DNA from: a virus
IMG/VR virus record: IMGVR_UViG_3300045999_004732
Coordinates: 1-26,822 of that record
Direction: 5' to 3' (one strand)
DNA: 26,822 nucleotides
Position numbers and translations under genes: made by a program. The notes beneath the pieces are model-generated. The model worked only from the letters and a program-made list of their open reading frames with translations, had not been told where the DNA came from and searched no databases. Positions 12,912-19,311 of the stretch are shown here, piece by piece; the first letter of the stretch is position 1; every line of letters starts with the position of its first letter.

Positions 12912-13002
12912 TGGCAAGGGTGGGAATCGAACCCACAACTTTTCGGAAACCATTTTATAAGCAATTACGCTGTCCTTGCGTTTACCATTTCGCCACCTTG
13001 CA
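12912..13002 (-). tRNA. Class II (Leu-type) tRNA-like gene, anticodon unclear
   Basis: The 91-base sequence starts TGCAAGG and has a Leu-type D-arm (GCG, loop AAATGGTAAA, CGC), a long variable region and a perfect T-arm (GTGGG, TTCGATT, CCCAC), followed by CCTTGCC and A. Six acceptor pairs form, and pair 1-72 is T/C. I could not form a normal five-pair anticodon stem from the bases after the D-arm, so its identity is unknown. Outside the acceptor, TTTGTG upstream pairs with CACAAA downstream. A consensus promoter places the start of transcription at about its 5' end. Confidence 0.5.
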
Positions 13003-13005
13003 CCA

Positions 13006-13034
13006 CAAAGATAATAAATTTACTTAAAAACAAA
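13006..13034 (-). promoter_or_regulatory. Consensus Bacteroidota promoter, leftward
   Basis: On the minus strand TTTG (13034-13031) and TATCTTTG (13013-13006) are 17 bases apart, which fits the Bacteroidota housekeeping promoter (TTTG, 17-23 bases, TAnnTTTG). Transcription would start at about 13001, right at the tRNA-like sequence, and continue into the methyltransferase gene. This promoter differs from the four repeated elements and would suit early transcription by host polymerase. Confidence 0.7.
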
Positions 13035-13059
13035 TTTTATTTTATTAAAAAAATAAACT

Positions 13060-13067
13060 TATATTTG
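13060..13067 (+). promoter_or_regulatory. Bacteroidota -7 box for the rightward unit
   Basis: TATATTTG matches TAnnTTTG exactly and lies 17 bases before the SSB start codon. The expected upstream TTTG is not evident; the region is T- and A-rich. It is the best promoter candidate for the divergent rightward unit. Confidence 0.55.
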
Positions 13068-13084
13068 TGGAAAGAAAATAAGAT

Positions 13085-13465
13085 ATGATAAAATTAGTGA
13101 TAAGTGGTCGCGTTGGTCAAGACGCAGAAATAAAAAACGTAGGCGATAATACCGTTTGTTCTTTCTCCGTGGCTCATACGGAAAAGGTATATAGCCCAAC
13201 ACCATCGGAGAAAACAATCTGGGTTACTTGCTCAATTTGGGGTGAACGTGGTGTAAAGCTTGCGCCTCACATTGTCAAAGGTACATTTGTAGTCGTGGAA
13301 GGATCTGGCGGCGTGAATGCTTATATGAAAAACGGGGAAGCGGCGGCGGTTATTCGTTGCATGGTTAATTCACTTGAATTTGGAGGCAAGCCAACGGCTG
13401 GGGTTGAGAACCCAAAGGTATCGGAGGCAACGACTTTTAAACCTGAATCAGACTTTCCTTTTTAG
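13085..13465 (+). CDS. ssb: Single-stranded DNA-binding protein
   Basis: This 126-residue SSB has the usual OB-fold start (LVISGRVGQDAEIKN), a conserved WVTCSIWGERG segment (about 46-56) corresponding to the W-x-x-V-x-x-W/F-G-K/R-x-A-E region, and a short acidic C-terminal tip ESDFPF that normally binds partner proteins. It coats single-stranded DNA during phage replication and recombination. The linker between OB domain and tip is short compared with cellular SSBs. It is the first gene of the rightward unit, 17 bases after the -7 box. Confidence 0.93.
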   Translation: MIKLVISGRVGQDAEIKNVGDNTVCSFSVAHTEKVYSPTPSEKTIWVTCSIWGERGVKLAPHIVKGTFVVVEGSGGVNAYMKNGEAAAVIRCMVNSLEFGGKPTAGVENPKVSEATTFKPESDFPF

Positions 13466-13467
13466 CT

Positions 13468-13689
13468 ATGACACCTGAGTATCAAAAGCAATATCGGGAA
13501 AATATGACCGATTACCAGAAGAAAAAACAAAAGGAATATTTTAGGCTTTATCACAAAAATCAATCAGCTGAAAAGAAGGCTGAGAAAAGGATTAAAAACC
13601 AGGCATGGTATCAAGCAAACAAAGAGAGGGTAAATAAATACCAAATGGAACGTTATTACAAATTAAAAGAGCAAAAAAATGAATGCTAA
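13468..13689 (+). CDS. Small basic Tyr/Lys-rich protein, paralogue of the 5184-5441 gene
   Basis: This 73-residue basic protein begins MTPEYQKQYRENMTDYQKKK and continues with repeats of the type Y-Q-x-N-K-E-R and Y-Q-M-E-R-Y-Y-K. It shares its start and repeats with the protein at 5184-5441 on the other strand. It is probably an extended helical, nucleic-acid-binding protein; function is unknown. It follows SSB by two bases and overlaps the next gene by 11 bases. Confidence 0.66.
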   Translation: MTPEYQKQYRENMTDYQKKKQKEYFRLYHKNQSAEKKAEKRIKNQAWYQANKERVNKYQMERYYKLKEQKNEC

Positions 13690-13852
13690 TAAAGGGATAT
13701 CATCAGTTTTCAGCGTTTCGTATCGAGACGAAAAGATAAGGAACAAGTTACTTGATTTACAATTCAATCTCTGGAAGGAAACTAAAGTCCGTCACTCAAT
13801 GGAACAAGTCTTACATCTTCTTTTAGACACATACGAAAAACAAAAGAAATGA
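13679..13852 (+). CDS. Small protein, possibly ribbon-helix-helix-like
   Basis: A 57-residue frame begins MNANKGISSVFSVSYRDEKI. A short strand (SSVFSVSY) followed by two helices (RNKLLDLQFNLWKE and SMEQVLHLLLDTYEK) resembles a ribbon-helix-helix DNA-binding unit, although I cannot confirm this. It overlaps the previous gene by 11 bases and the glycosyltransferase gene by four (ATGA), which supports it as a real gene. Confidence 0.62.
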   Translation: MNANKGISSVFSVSYRDEKIRNKLLDLQFNLWKETKVRHSMEQVLHLLLDTYEKQKK

Positions 13853-14853
13853 GATTAGGCATAGTTGTAAACCTGAGTAGCCCAACGACCGACTATTACC
13901 GTTCGGTTAATCCATTCCAGCGGCTTCGCTCGCAAATGGCAAACTTAACGGTAAAATATCTTAATCCTGAAACGGTAAAATGGTACGATTTTATTGACGT
14001 CGATGTTTTACTTTTCCAACGTCCAAACGGTGACGGAATGTTATCGATGATAGCTGAGGCGCGGAAAATGGGTAAGAAGATTATTTTAGACCACGACGAC
14101 CTATTGCACGAAGTAAACCTTGCGAATCCAGCGTCGGAGCACTTCGGGAAAACAAAGGTAAAAGAATCAGTTGAAAAGGCTTTCATGTACGCCGATTACC
14201 TAATGGTATCAACCCCTTTCTTGAAGGAGTTTTACAAACAATTCTTTGATGAAAGTAAAATCATGGTTATTCCTAATGCTATTGATTTTCAAGTTACGCC
14301 GTTTGTTCCCGTTGGTAATAACAAATTACAAACAAAGCAAAAGAGGATCATCTGGCGAGGCTCAATGACACATATCGAGGATTTAAAGACCGTGGATACC
14401 TTTTGGAAGGCGATAAGCAAGCGCAAGGACACGGAGGTTGCATTCATTGGTATTCCTGAGTGGTTGGGCAAAACCTTGTATCCAAATATAAAAGTATTAC
14501 CATGGAACAATTCCCTTTTCCAGTATTTTGAACTTATAAAAAACAGTGCGCCACATTATGGCGTTTTCCCTTTAACCATTGACAATTTCAATCAGGCGAA
14601 GTCAAATAATTTTGCAATGGAGATGTTGGTAGCTGGTTGTATTTCATACGCGCCTGAGGAAATCAAGGAGTTTTGCATTCCATCGGTAAGGACTTACAAA
14701 GATGAACAGGATTTAAGCAACAAATTTACTAAGGCTTTGGACAAAGATGACACTTACTTTGCAGACTTGAAGGTTGGGCGCGAATGGTTGTATGAAGAAA
14801 GGGATTTGATAACGGTAAATGAATTAAGGATAAAAGTATTAAACTATTTATAA
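13849..14853 (+). CDS. Glycosyltransferase (GT4-like)
   Basis: This 334-residue protein has the two-domain layout of GT-B glycosyltransferases: an N-terminal half with LDHDDLLHE (about 80-88) and STPFLKEF, a hinge VIPNAID (140-146) and a C-terminal half starting with KRIIWRGSM and including a NNFAMEMLVAGC motif (about 257-268) in the position of the nucleotide-sugar-binding E-x7-E region. It should transfer a sugar from an activated donor. The acceptor may be phage DNA, a virion protein or host surface glycan; the sequence does not tell. It stands in a gene block between SSB and terminase, not near tail genes. Confidence 0.8.
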   Translation: MRLGIVVNLSSPTTDYYRSVNPFQRLRSQMANLTVKYLNPETVKWYDFIDVDVLLFQRPNGDGMLSMIAEARKMGKKIILDHDDLLHEVNLANPASEHFGKTKVKESVEKAFMYADYLMVSTPFLKEFYKQFFDESKIMVIPNAIDFQVTPFVPVGNNKLQTKQKRIIWRGSMTHIEDLKTVDTFWKAISKRKDTEVAFIGIPEWLGKTLYPNIKVLPWNNSLFQYFELIKNSAPHYGVFPLTIDNFNQAKSNNFAMEMLVAGCISYAPEEIKEFCIPSVRTYKDEQDLSNKFTKALDKDDTYFADLKVGREWLYEERDLITVNELRIKVLNYL

Positions 14854-14854
14854 A

Positions 14855-15172
14855 ATGGTAACAGGAGGAGACAATGTGATAGGTTCTGATTTTGATTATT
14901 CAACAGTAGAAATCAATGAAGAATCTTTGTACAGTTCTGAATGGATTCCAGGCGTTCCGTCATCGGCGCAAAGGATTCCTTATTTAAATATTCCCGTAAT
15001 TGAATATAAAACTGATGTTCCCCAACCCTCAGTCGATTATTTGGAAATAGAAGAACAATTAAAATATTACAAGGACGCTAATAATATTCTTTATAAGCAA
15101 AAGGAGGAATTGCAACTTGAAGTAAAGGTTTACAAAAAGATTATTAAAAACTTGCTTAAGAAAAAATCATGA
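14855..15172 (+). CDS. Hypothetical protein with C-terminal coiled coil
   Basis: This 105-residue acidic protein has a polar, probably disordered N-terminal half (with PGVPSSAQRIPYLNIP) and a coiled-coil C-terminal half (about 62-105, rich in E, L, K and Y). Its start lies one base after the glycosyltransferase stop, so the two are likely co-translated, and it might be a partner of that enzyme. No family recognised. Confidence 0.63.
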   Translation: MVTGGDNVIGSDFDYSTVEINEESLYSSEWIPGVPSSAQRIPYLNIPVIEYKTDVPQPSVDYLEIEEQLKYYKDANNILYKQKEELQLEVKVYKKIIKNLLKKKS

Positions 15173-15327
15173 ACATTGACATTGAATTAATGAACGAGTT
15201 TAGCGAATGGCTTGCAAATAATAAATTTTATTTAAATTACTTTAGTGGATTATGGCAAAAACAAGCAGATAAACAAAGAACATTAAATGAAGTTTTTCAA
15301 ATGTTTTTAAAAAGTAGGGAGGCATGA
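15169..15327 (+). CDS. Hypothetical 52-residue protein
   Basis: A 52-residue helical, aromatic-rich frame begins MNIDIELMNEFSEWLANNKF. Both ends form ATGA overlaps, with the previous stop and with the ParB-like start, which is good evidence of translation despite its size. No function assigned. Confidence 0.6.
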   Translation: MNIDIELMNEFSEWLANNKFYLNYFSGLWQKQADKQRTLNEVFQMFLKSREA

Positions 15328-15833
15328 TAATCGAGAAAAAGAAAATAGCTGACTTAATCCCCGCACCGTACAACCCACGGCAAAGCACGGCAAAGCAGGA
15401 AAAGCATTTGAAAGAAAGCCTTGAAAAGTTTGGATTGGTTGAACCGATTATTTTCAATAAACAAACGGGGTACATTGTCGGCGGTCATTTCCGTGTCCGT
15501 GAACTTAAGAAACTTGGCATCAAGGAAATTGAATGTGTTATCGTTGACTTGAACGAGGCAGATGAAAAGGAGTTGAACATACGTTTAAATGCAAACACGG
15601 GTTCATGGGACTGGGACACGTTGGCAAACGATTGGGAGGTTGTTGACTTGGAGGCATGGGGATTGGATATACCGCAGTTTGACACGGTGGAGGAATTAGA
15701 AATGGAAGATTTGTCTGATAAAATAAAGTCAATGTTTAAGATTGAAGTTATTTGTAAAGATGAACAAGAGCAAGAAAAAACGTATAATAAACTAATTGAA
15801 CAGAATTACGAATGCCGACTTTTGACATTATAA
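15324..15833 (+). CDS. ParB-like nuclease domain protein
   Basis: This 169-residue protein opens with a ParB/Srx domain: IADLIPAPYNPRQS (about 8-21), LKESLEKFGLVEPIIFN (about 29-45), the GGHFRVRELKKLG motif (about 53-65) and a V-I-V-D-L segment. Then comes a region with LNIRLNANTGSWDWDTLAN. Phage proteins of this type often precede terminase or accompany DNA methylases; the domain can bind nucleotides and sometimes cut DNA. There is no plasmid-type HTH, so partitioning is unlikely. It overlaps the ABC-ATPase gene by 22 bases. Confidence 0.85.
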   Translation: MIIEKKKIADLIPAPYNPRQSTAKQEKHLKESLEKFGLVEPIIFNKQTGYIVGGHFRVRELKKLGIKEIECVIVDLNEADEKELNIRLNANTGSWDWDTLANDWEVVDLEAWGLDIPQFDTVEELEMEDLSDKIKSMFKIEVICKDEQEQEKTYNKLIEQNYECRLLTL

Positions 15834-16501
15834 AAGAAATCAAGCCTAAAGAATCTTTTCGCATTGCAAGTGTAATAGGAAGATTTGATTTACAAAGTAA
15901 CCATATAACCGAAAGGTTTAAAGGTAGTATTGATATTGATGATGATTGGCAAATTGGTTTAATAGTTGGCAAAAGCGGTACAGGAAAAACAACGATTGCA
16001 AAACAGTTGTTTCCAGAAAGTTATATTACCAATTTTGATTATAAAAGCGAAAGCATATTGGACGATATGCCTAAAGATTGTTCCATTGAAGAAATTACAA
16101 ATACTTTTAGTAGCGTTGGATTCAGCAGCCCACCGAGTTGGCTGAAGCCATATCAAGTATTGAGTAATGGAGAAAAAATGAGGGTAGATTTAGCCAAAGC
16201 GATATTGCAAAAAAATGATTTATTTGTATTTGATGAATTTACGAGCGTTGTAGATAGACAGATTGCAAAGATTGGTTCTTTTGCTACGCAGAAGGCAATC
16301 AGGAAAACAGATAAAAAGTTTATCGCTGTTTCTTGTCATTTTGATATAGAGGAATGGTTGATGCCTGATTGGGTTTTTAACACCGACACAATGACTTTTA
16401 TAAAGCATTCTGATAAAAAAAAAGACCTGACATTAAATTTGAATTATTTCAAGCAACAGATAAATCAATATGGAAAATGTTTAGTAAGTATCACTATTTA
16501 A
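15812..16501 (+). CDS. ABC-type ATPase, part 1 of a probable ATPase-GNAT frameshift fusion
   Basis: This 229-residue frame contains a complete ABC ATPase core: Walker A GKSGTGKT (53-60), signature LSNGEKMRV (117-125), Walker B LFVFDEF (137-143) with catalytic Glu142, and an H-loop SCH (His176). There is no membrane part, so it is a soluble ATPase, like the COG2401 group of ATPases fused to an acetyltransferase domain. After Asp201 the frame runs through A9 and ends with about 25 residues that do not look conserved, while the -1 frame continues into a GNAT domain. I therefore see this as the N-terminal part of a fusion protein of about 361 residues. Confidence 0.85.
   Translation: MPTFDIIKEIKPKESFRIASVIGRFDLQSNHITERFKGSIDIDDDWQIGLIVGKSGTGKTTIAKQLFPESYITNFDYKSESILDDMPKDCSIEEITNTFSSVGFSSPPSWLKPYQVLSNGEKMRVDLAKAILQKNDLFVFDEFTSVVDRQIAKIGSFATQKAIRKTDKKFIAVSCHFDIEEWLMPDWVFNTDTMTFIKHSDKKKDLTLNLNYFKQQINQYGKCLVSITI
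16415..16424 (+). other. Candidate -1 frameshift site, A9
   Basis: Nine A (16415-16423) read as AAA AAA AAA in the ATPase frame contain the slippery heptamer A AAA AAA. A -1 slip gives AGA CCT GAC and continues KRPDIKFELFQATDKSIW in phase with the GNAT frame. Transcriptional slippage, or a missed base in a run of ten A, would have the same effect. Confidence 0.65.
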
Positions 16502-16896
16502 ATTCAAGTCATAATAATGCTGCAAATGTTTTTGTCTGCATGATTAATGACGAAATAGCTGGTTTTATTAGCGTTTTACATTTTCCTCATGCTAAAGTTA
16601 AGAATATGAAAAAGGTTCATAGACTTGTTGTTCTTCCTGATTATCAAGGTTTAGGAATTGGAGGTAGAATTTTAAATGAAATTGCAAAAATATATTTTAG
16701 TCAAAAAAATAGATTTAGTATTGTAACTTCTCAGCCTAATTTAATAAACAGTTTAAAAAAATCAAAAGAATGGATTTGTAAAAGTTTTGGAAGAAATAAA
16801 CCACATAAAGGAGATTTAAAAAGAAATGTTGGCAATATTTCATTTGGTTCAGAAAATAGGATTACAGTATCTTTTGAATACAAAACAACGAAATAA
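16477..16896 (+). CDS. GNAT acetyltransferase-like domain, part 2 of the fusion
   Basis: From the ATG at 16477 this frame encodes 139 residues with a GNAT core: VHRLVVLPDYQGLGIGGRIL (47-66), in which Q-G-L-G-I-G-G is the acetyl-CoA pyrophosphate loop. The N-terminal part of the domain lies upstream of this ATG in the same frame: SIWKMFSKYHYLN matches the W-x2-F-x2-H/Y-HYL motif expected at the start of the domain. Starting at 16477 would cut this motif, so expression by -1 frameshift from the ATPase frame (entering at 16423) is more likely than an independent start. The HYL motif faintly recalls the Mom DNA-modification enzyme of phage Mu, itself GNAT-like. Confidence 0.8.
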   Translation: MFSKYHYLNSSHNNAANVFVCMINDEIAGFISVLHFPHAKVKNMKKVHRLVVLPDYQGLGIGGRILNEIAKIYFSQKNRFSIVTSQPNLINSLKKSKEWICKSFGRNKPHKGDLKRNVGNISFGSENRITVSFEYKTTK

Positions 16897-16903
16897 CAAC
16901 GAT

Positions 16904-17218
16904 ATGGGAGGAAGAGGAAAGATTGAACCACGTTGGAAGAAAGGAGAAACGGGCAACCCCAACGGACGCCCTAAGAAACTTCCAGCCCTTGACCTTATAA
17001 TGGCAAATGTCATGGGACAGGAAAAGGACGGTATCACGGCAGCCGAAGCGATTATCATGAAGCTAAGGGAACAGGCGGCAAAGGGTGACATTAAGGCGGC
17101 TCAGTTGCTCCTTGATAGGGCATACGGGAAAAGCAAGCAGAACATTGACATAACGACGCAAGGGGAAAAGGTCACCGTGCCAACGATAATTTTTACAAAG
17201 GATAAGGCAAATGAATAA
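16904..17218 (+). CDS. DUF5681-type protein, probable small terminase subunit
   Basis: This 104-residue protein begins MGGRGKIEPRWKKGETGNPNGRP, the K-x-G-x-S/T-GNP-x-GRP motif that defines DUF5681. The rest is helical with an AAQLLLDRAYGKSKQ segment and a beta-like end. Proteins with this motif precede the large terminase in many phages and are taken as small-terminase-like DNA-recognition proteins. The open frame extends to 16826, but the ATG at 16904 begins right at the conserved motif and follows the GNAT stop by seven bases. Large terminase lies one gene downstream. Confidence 0.75.
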   Translation: MGGRGKIEPRWKKGETGNPNGRPKKLPALDLIMANVMGQEKDGITAAEAIIMKLREQAAKGDIKAAQLLLDRAYGKSKQNIDITTQGEKVTVPTIIFTKDKANE

Positions 17219-17540
17219 AATAATGATTAGCCAACCGATGAATGGCTTAACTGATAAACAGATTTTAGAAACAAGAAACAAGTTTTTGGAATTTGCAAAA
17301 AAAGAAAACTTTGAAGTTGTAAATACTTATTTCAAAGATGAATGGTTTGCAAAAATTAAATTAAATCATGTAGGCGTAATTCAAGTACCTGTTTATTATT
17401 TAGCAAAAGCACTTGAGAAAATGGCTCATTGTAATGTTGTTTATTTTGCAAAAGGCTGGGAAAATGCAAGAGGTTGTCAAATTGAACATCAAGTTGCCTT
17501 GCAATATGGCTTAGATATTTTATATGAGGAGCAAATCTAA
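17211..17540 (+). CDS. DUF4406 protein (nucleoside 2-deoxyribosyltransferase-like)
   Basis: This 109-residue protein has the DUF4406 hallmarks: an ISQPMNGLTD start (about 6-15), a middle hydrophobic region with PVYYLAKALEKMAHCNVVYF and the conserved KGWENARGCQIEHQVALQYG (about 81-100). DUF4406 belongs to the nucleoside deoxyribosyltransferase-like fold and may act on nucleotides or nucleosides; the exact reaction is unknown. It is inserted between the small- and large-terminase genes and is visibly more AT-rich than both, so it may be a later acquisition. It overlaps the upstream gene by eight bases. Confidence 0.78.
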   Translation: MNKIMISQPMNGLTDKQILETRNKFLEFAKKENFEVVNTYFKDEWFAKIKLNHVGVIQVPVYYLAKALEKMAHCNVVYFAKGWENARGCQIEHQVALQYGLDILYEEQI

Positions 17541-17553
17541 ATAATCCTTATAA

Positions 17554-18783
17554 ATGCAGATAAAGGTAAATGAAAAGTATGAAGCCCTTTGGCAACCTCG
17601 GACACGTTACTTCCTGATTACTGGGGGACGTGGTTCCGCAAAGTCATTTACCGTGGGGCTTTGGGCTTGTAACATGCTCCTTGCCAACAAGGGTTGGAAG
17701 GTTCTTTTTACACGTTACACCTTATCAAGTGCTAACATTTCCGTGATACCTGAGTTCAGGGAAAAGATAGACTTGTTAGGCGTCGGTGATGAATTTCAAA
17801 TGACCAACGCACAAATAAGCCACAAGGTCACAGGGAGCGAAATAATCTTTTCCGGTATCAAGACAAGTTCGGGAAACCAGACGGCAAAGTTAAAATCGAT
17901 ACCAAAGTTAAATGTGTTCATTGTTGATGAGGCTGAAGAATTTGTAAGCGAAAAGGACTTTGATACCATTGATGAAAGTATTCGTATGCCTGATACGCCT
18001 AATATTGTTATCCTTGTCATGAACCCTCAGGACGTGGAACATTGGATTTGGAAACGGTGGTTTGAAAAATCGCACCGCATGGATAACATTGACGGGCAAA
18101 TGATACCGATAAGCACGCACCCAGACATAACGCACATACATACAACGTACTTTGATAATTACCACAACCTAAGCATTGATTACATTGAAAAGGTAAGCAA
18201 GATAAAGGAGTTGAACATTGAGGCATACGCGCACAGATTCTTAGGTAAATGGCTGGATAAAAAACAAGGGGTTATATTTGACAACTGGGTTGAGGGGGAG
18301 TTCGATATTAGCCTTCCTTTTGGTTACGGCTTAGATTTCGGCTTCTACCCTGACCCGTTGGCACTTGTCAAGGTGGCAGTTGACAAGGGGGCAAAGAAAA
18401 TATACGTTGAGGAAATTATTTATAAACAATCCCTTTCATACGAGGCAGTCATTGAGCAAATGAACCATTTCGTTAGTCCCAACGCTATGGTTGTTGCGGA
18501 CACAAGTGAACCACGTTTGATTGAAGCTTTGCAGCAAAGAGGATTGAATGTACAAAAGGCAGAGAAAGGGGCTGGGTCAATCGTGGAAGGAATAAAAAAG
18601 ATGCTGGATTATCAAATCATTGTAACACCTGAGTCGTATAACTTGAAGCATGAGTTAAGGAATTACATTTGGAATGATAAGAAAAGTTCAACGCCCTTAG
18701 ATGCTGATAATCATGGGTGCGATTCCCTTAGGTATATATTTTCAAGACTGGCACAAGGCAGTGATTTATTGGCATTTAATTAA
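17554..18783 (+). CDS. terL: Terminase large subunit
   Basis: This 409-residue protein is the packaging motor and nuclease. The ATPase half shows Walker A GGRGSAKS (24-31) and Walker B NVFIVDEAEEF (about residue 120). The nuclease half has an RNase H-like acidic set: GYGLDFGFYPD (first Asp near 260), VVADTSE (Asp316) and DADNHGCDSLRYIF (Asp383 onward). This is the Terminase_3/PBSX-like arrangement. Length is normal. It cuts concatemeric DNA and drives it into procapsids. Unusually, no portal gene follows within the next several genes. Confidence 0.95.
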   Translation: MQIKVNEKYEALWQPRTRYFLITGGRGSAKSFTVGLWACNMLLANKGWKVLFTRYTLSSANISVIPEFREKIDLLGVGDEFQMTNAQISHKVTGSEIIFSGIKTSSGNQTAKLKSIPKLNVFIVDEAEEFVSEKDFDTIDESIRMPDTPNIVILVMNPQDVEHWIWKRWFEKSHRMDNIDGQMIPISTHPDITHIHTTYFDNYHNLSIDYIEKVSKIKELNIEAYAHRFLGKWLDKKQGVIFDNWVEGEFDISLPFGYGLDFGFYPDPLALVKVAVDKGAKKIYVEEIIYKQSLSYEAVIEQMNHFVSPNAMVVADTSEPRLIEALQQRGLNVQKAEKGAGSIVEGIKKMLDYQIIVTPESYNLKHELRNYIWNDKKSSTPLDADNHGCDSLRYIFSRLAQGSDLLAFN

Positions 18784-18790
18784 AAAGAAT

Positions 18791-19018
18791 ATGACACCAA
18801 AAGAAAAGGCAAACGAATTATTTAACCATTATCACAACTTGATTCAAGACATTGGCGGTGAACTTGGGCAAGAAATCCTTGTATCCATATTGGCAAAACA
18901 ATGTGCCTTGTTTGCGGCACGGGAAGTCTTGAAACAAAAGTGGAACATTGAGGTGGCAGGTAGCCAAGATGAATATTATTTTTGGGAAGAAGTTGAACAC
19001 GAAATAGAAAACTTATGA
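18791..19018 (+). CDS. Hypothetical small phage protein
   Basis: This 75-residue protein begins MTPKEKANELFNHYHNLIQD and contains AKQCALFAAREVL followed by YYFWEEVEHEIENL. Short proteins with this MTPKEKA...KQCAL...YWEEVKxEI pattern are common in Bacteroidota phages, with unknown function. The frame is open upstream to 18701 inside the terminase gene, but the start at 18791 matches the family pattern. Confidence 0.72.
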   Translation: MTPKEKANELFNHYHNLIQDIGGELGQEILVSILAKQCALFAAREVLKQKWNIEVAGSQDEYYFWEEVEHEIENL

Positions 19019-19311
19019 CAGATAAAGAAAAAGCGTTAATCATCATTGACTTAATCGAAAAGATTACTCAGGAAATCATTGATAAGCCAATGCAACGCAA
19101 AAGGTTATTGCAAATGCGTGGACACCTTGAAAAAGCCGTGAAGCTCACAGGGAACGGAATCAAAAGGGAATGGACACGACCGCCCAGCCTTCCGATTGTC
19201 AGTCATGCCAAAGCAGAGCCAGTACCTTTTAAACCAAGTACAACCGAAACCAATGGCGATTTATTGGCTGATAATATTCCCGTCGTAACCAAAAAAGCAA
19301 GGAGAAGATAA
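19015..19311 (+). CDS. Hypothetical protein
   Basis: This 98-residue protein has a helical first half (ALIIIDLIEKITQEIID, then KRLLQMRGHLEKAVKLTG) and a polar, proline-rich, probably disordered second half ending with KKARRR. It overlaps the preceding gene by four bases and shares its stop codon's last base with the next ATG. I recognise no family. Confidence 0.62.
   Translation: MTDKEKALIIIDLIEKITQEIIDKPMQRKRLLQMRGHLEKAVKLTGNGIKREWTRPPSLPIVSHAKAEPVPFKPSTTETNGDLLADNIPVVTKKARRR

Noticed and set aside
12804-13088. Plus-strand open frame across the tRNA-like cluster
   Set aside because: Its translation contains GWESNPQLFGNH-like residues that simply mirror tRNA arms; the region is better explained by minus-strand structured RNA and divergent promoters.
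15324-15833. Plasmid-type partition (ParAB) system
   Set aside because: The ParB domain stands alone without a partition-type HTH or a ParA partner; the ATPase next to it is an ABC type.
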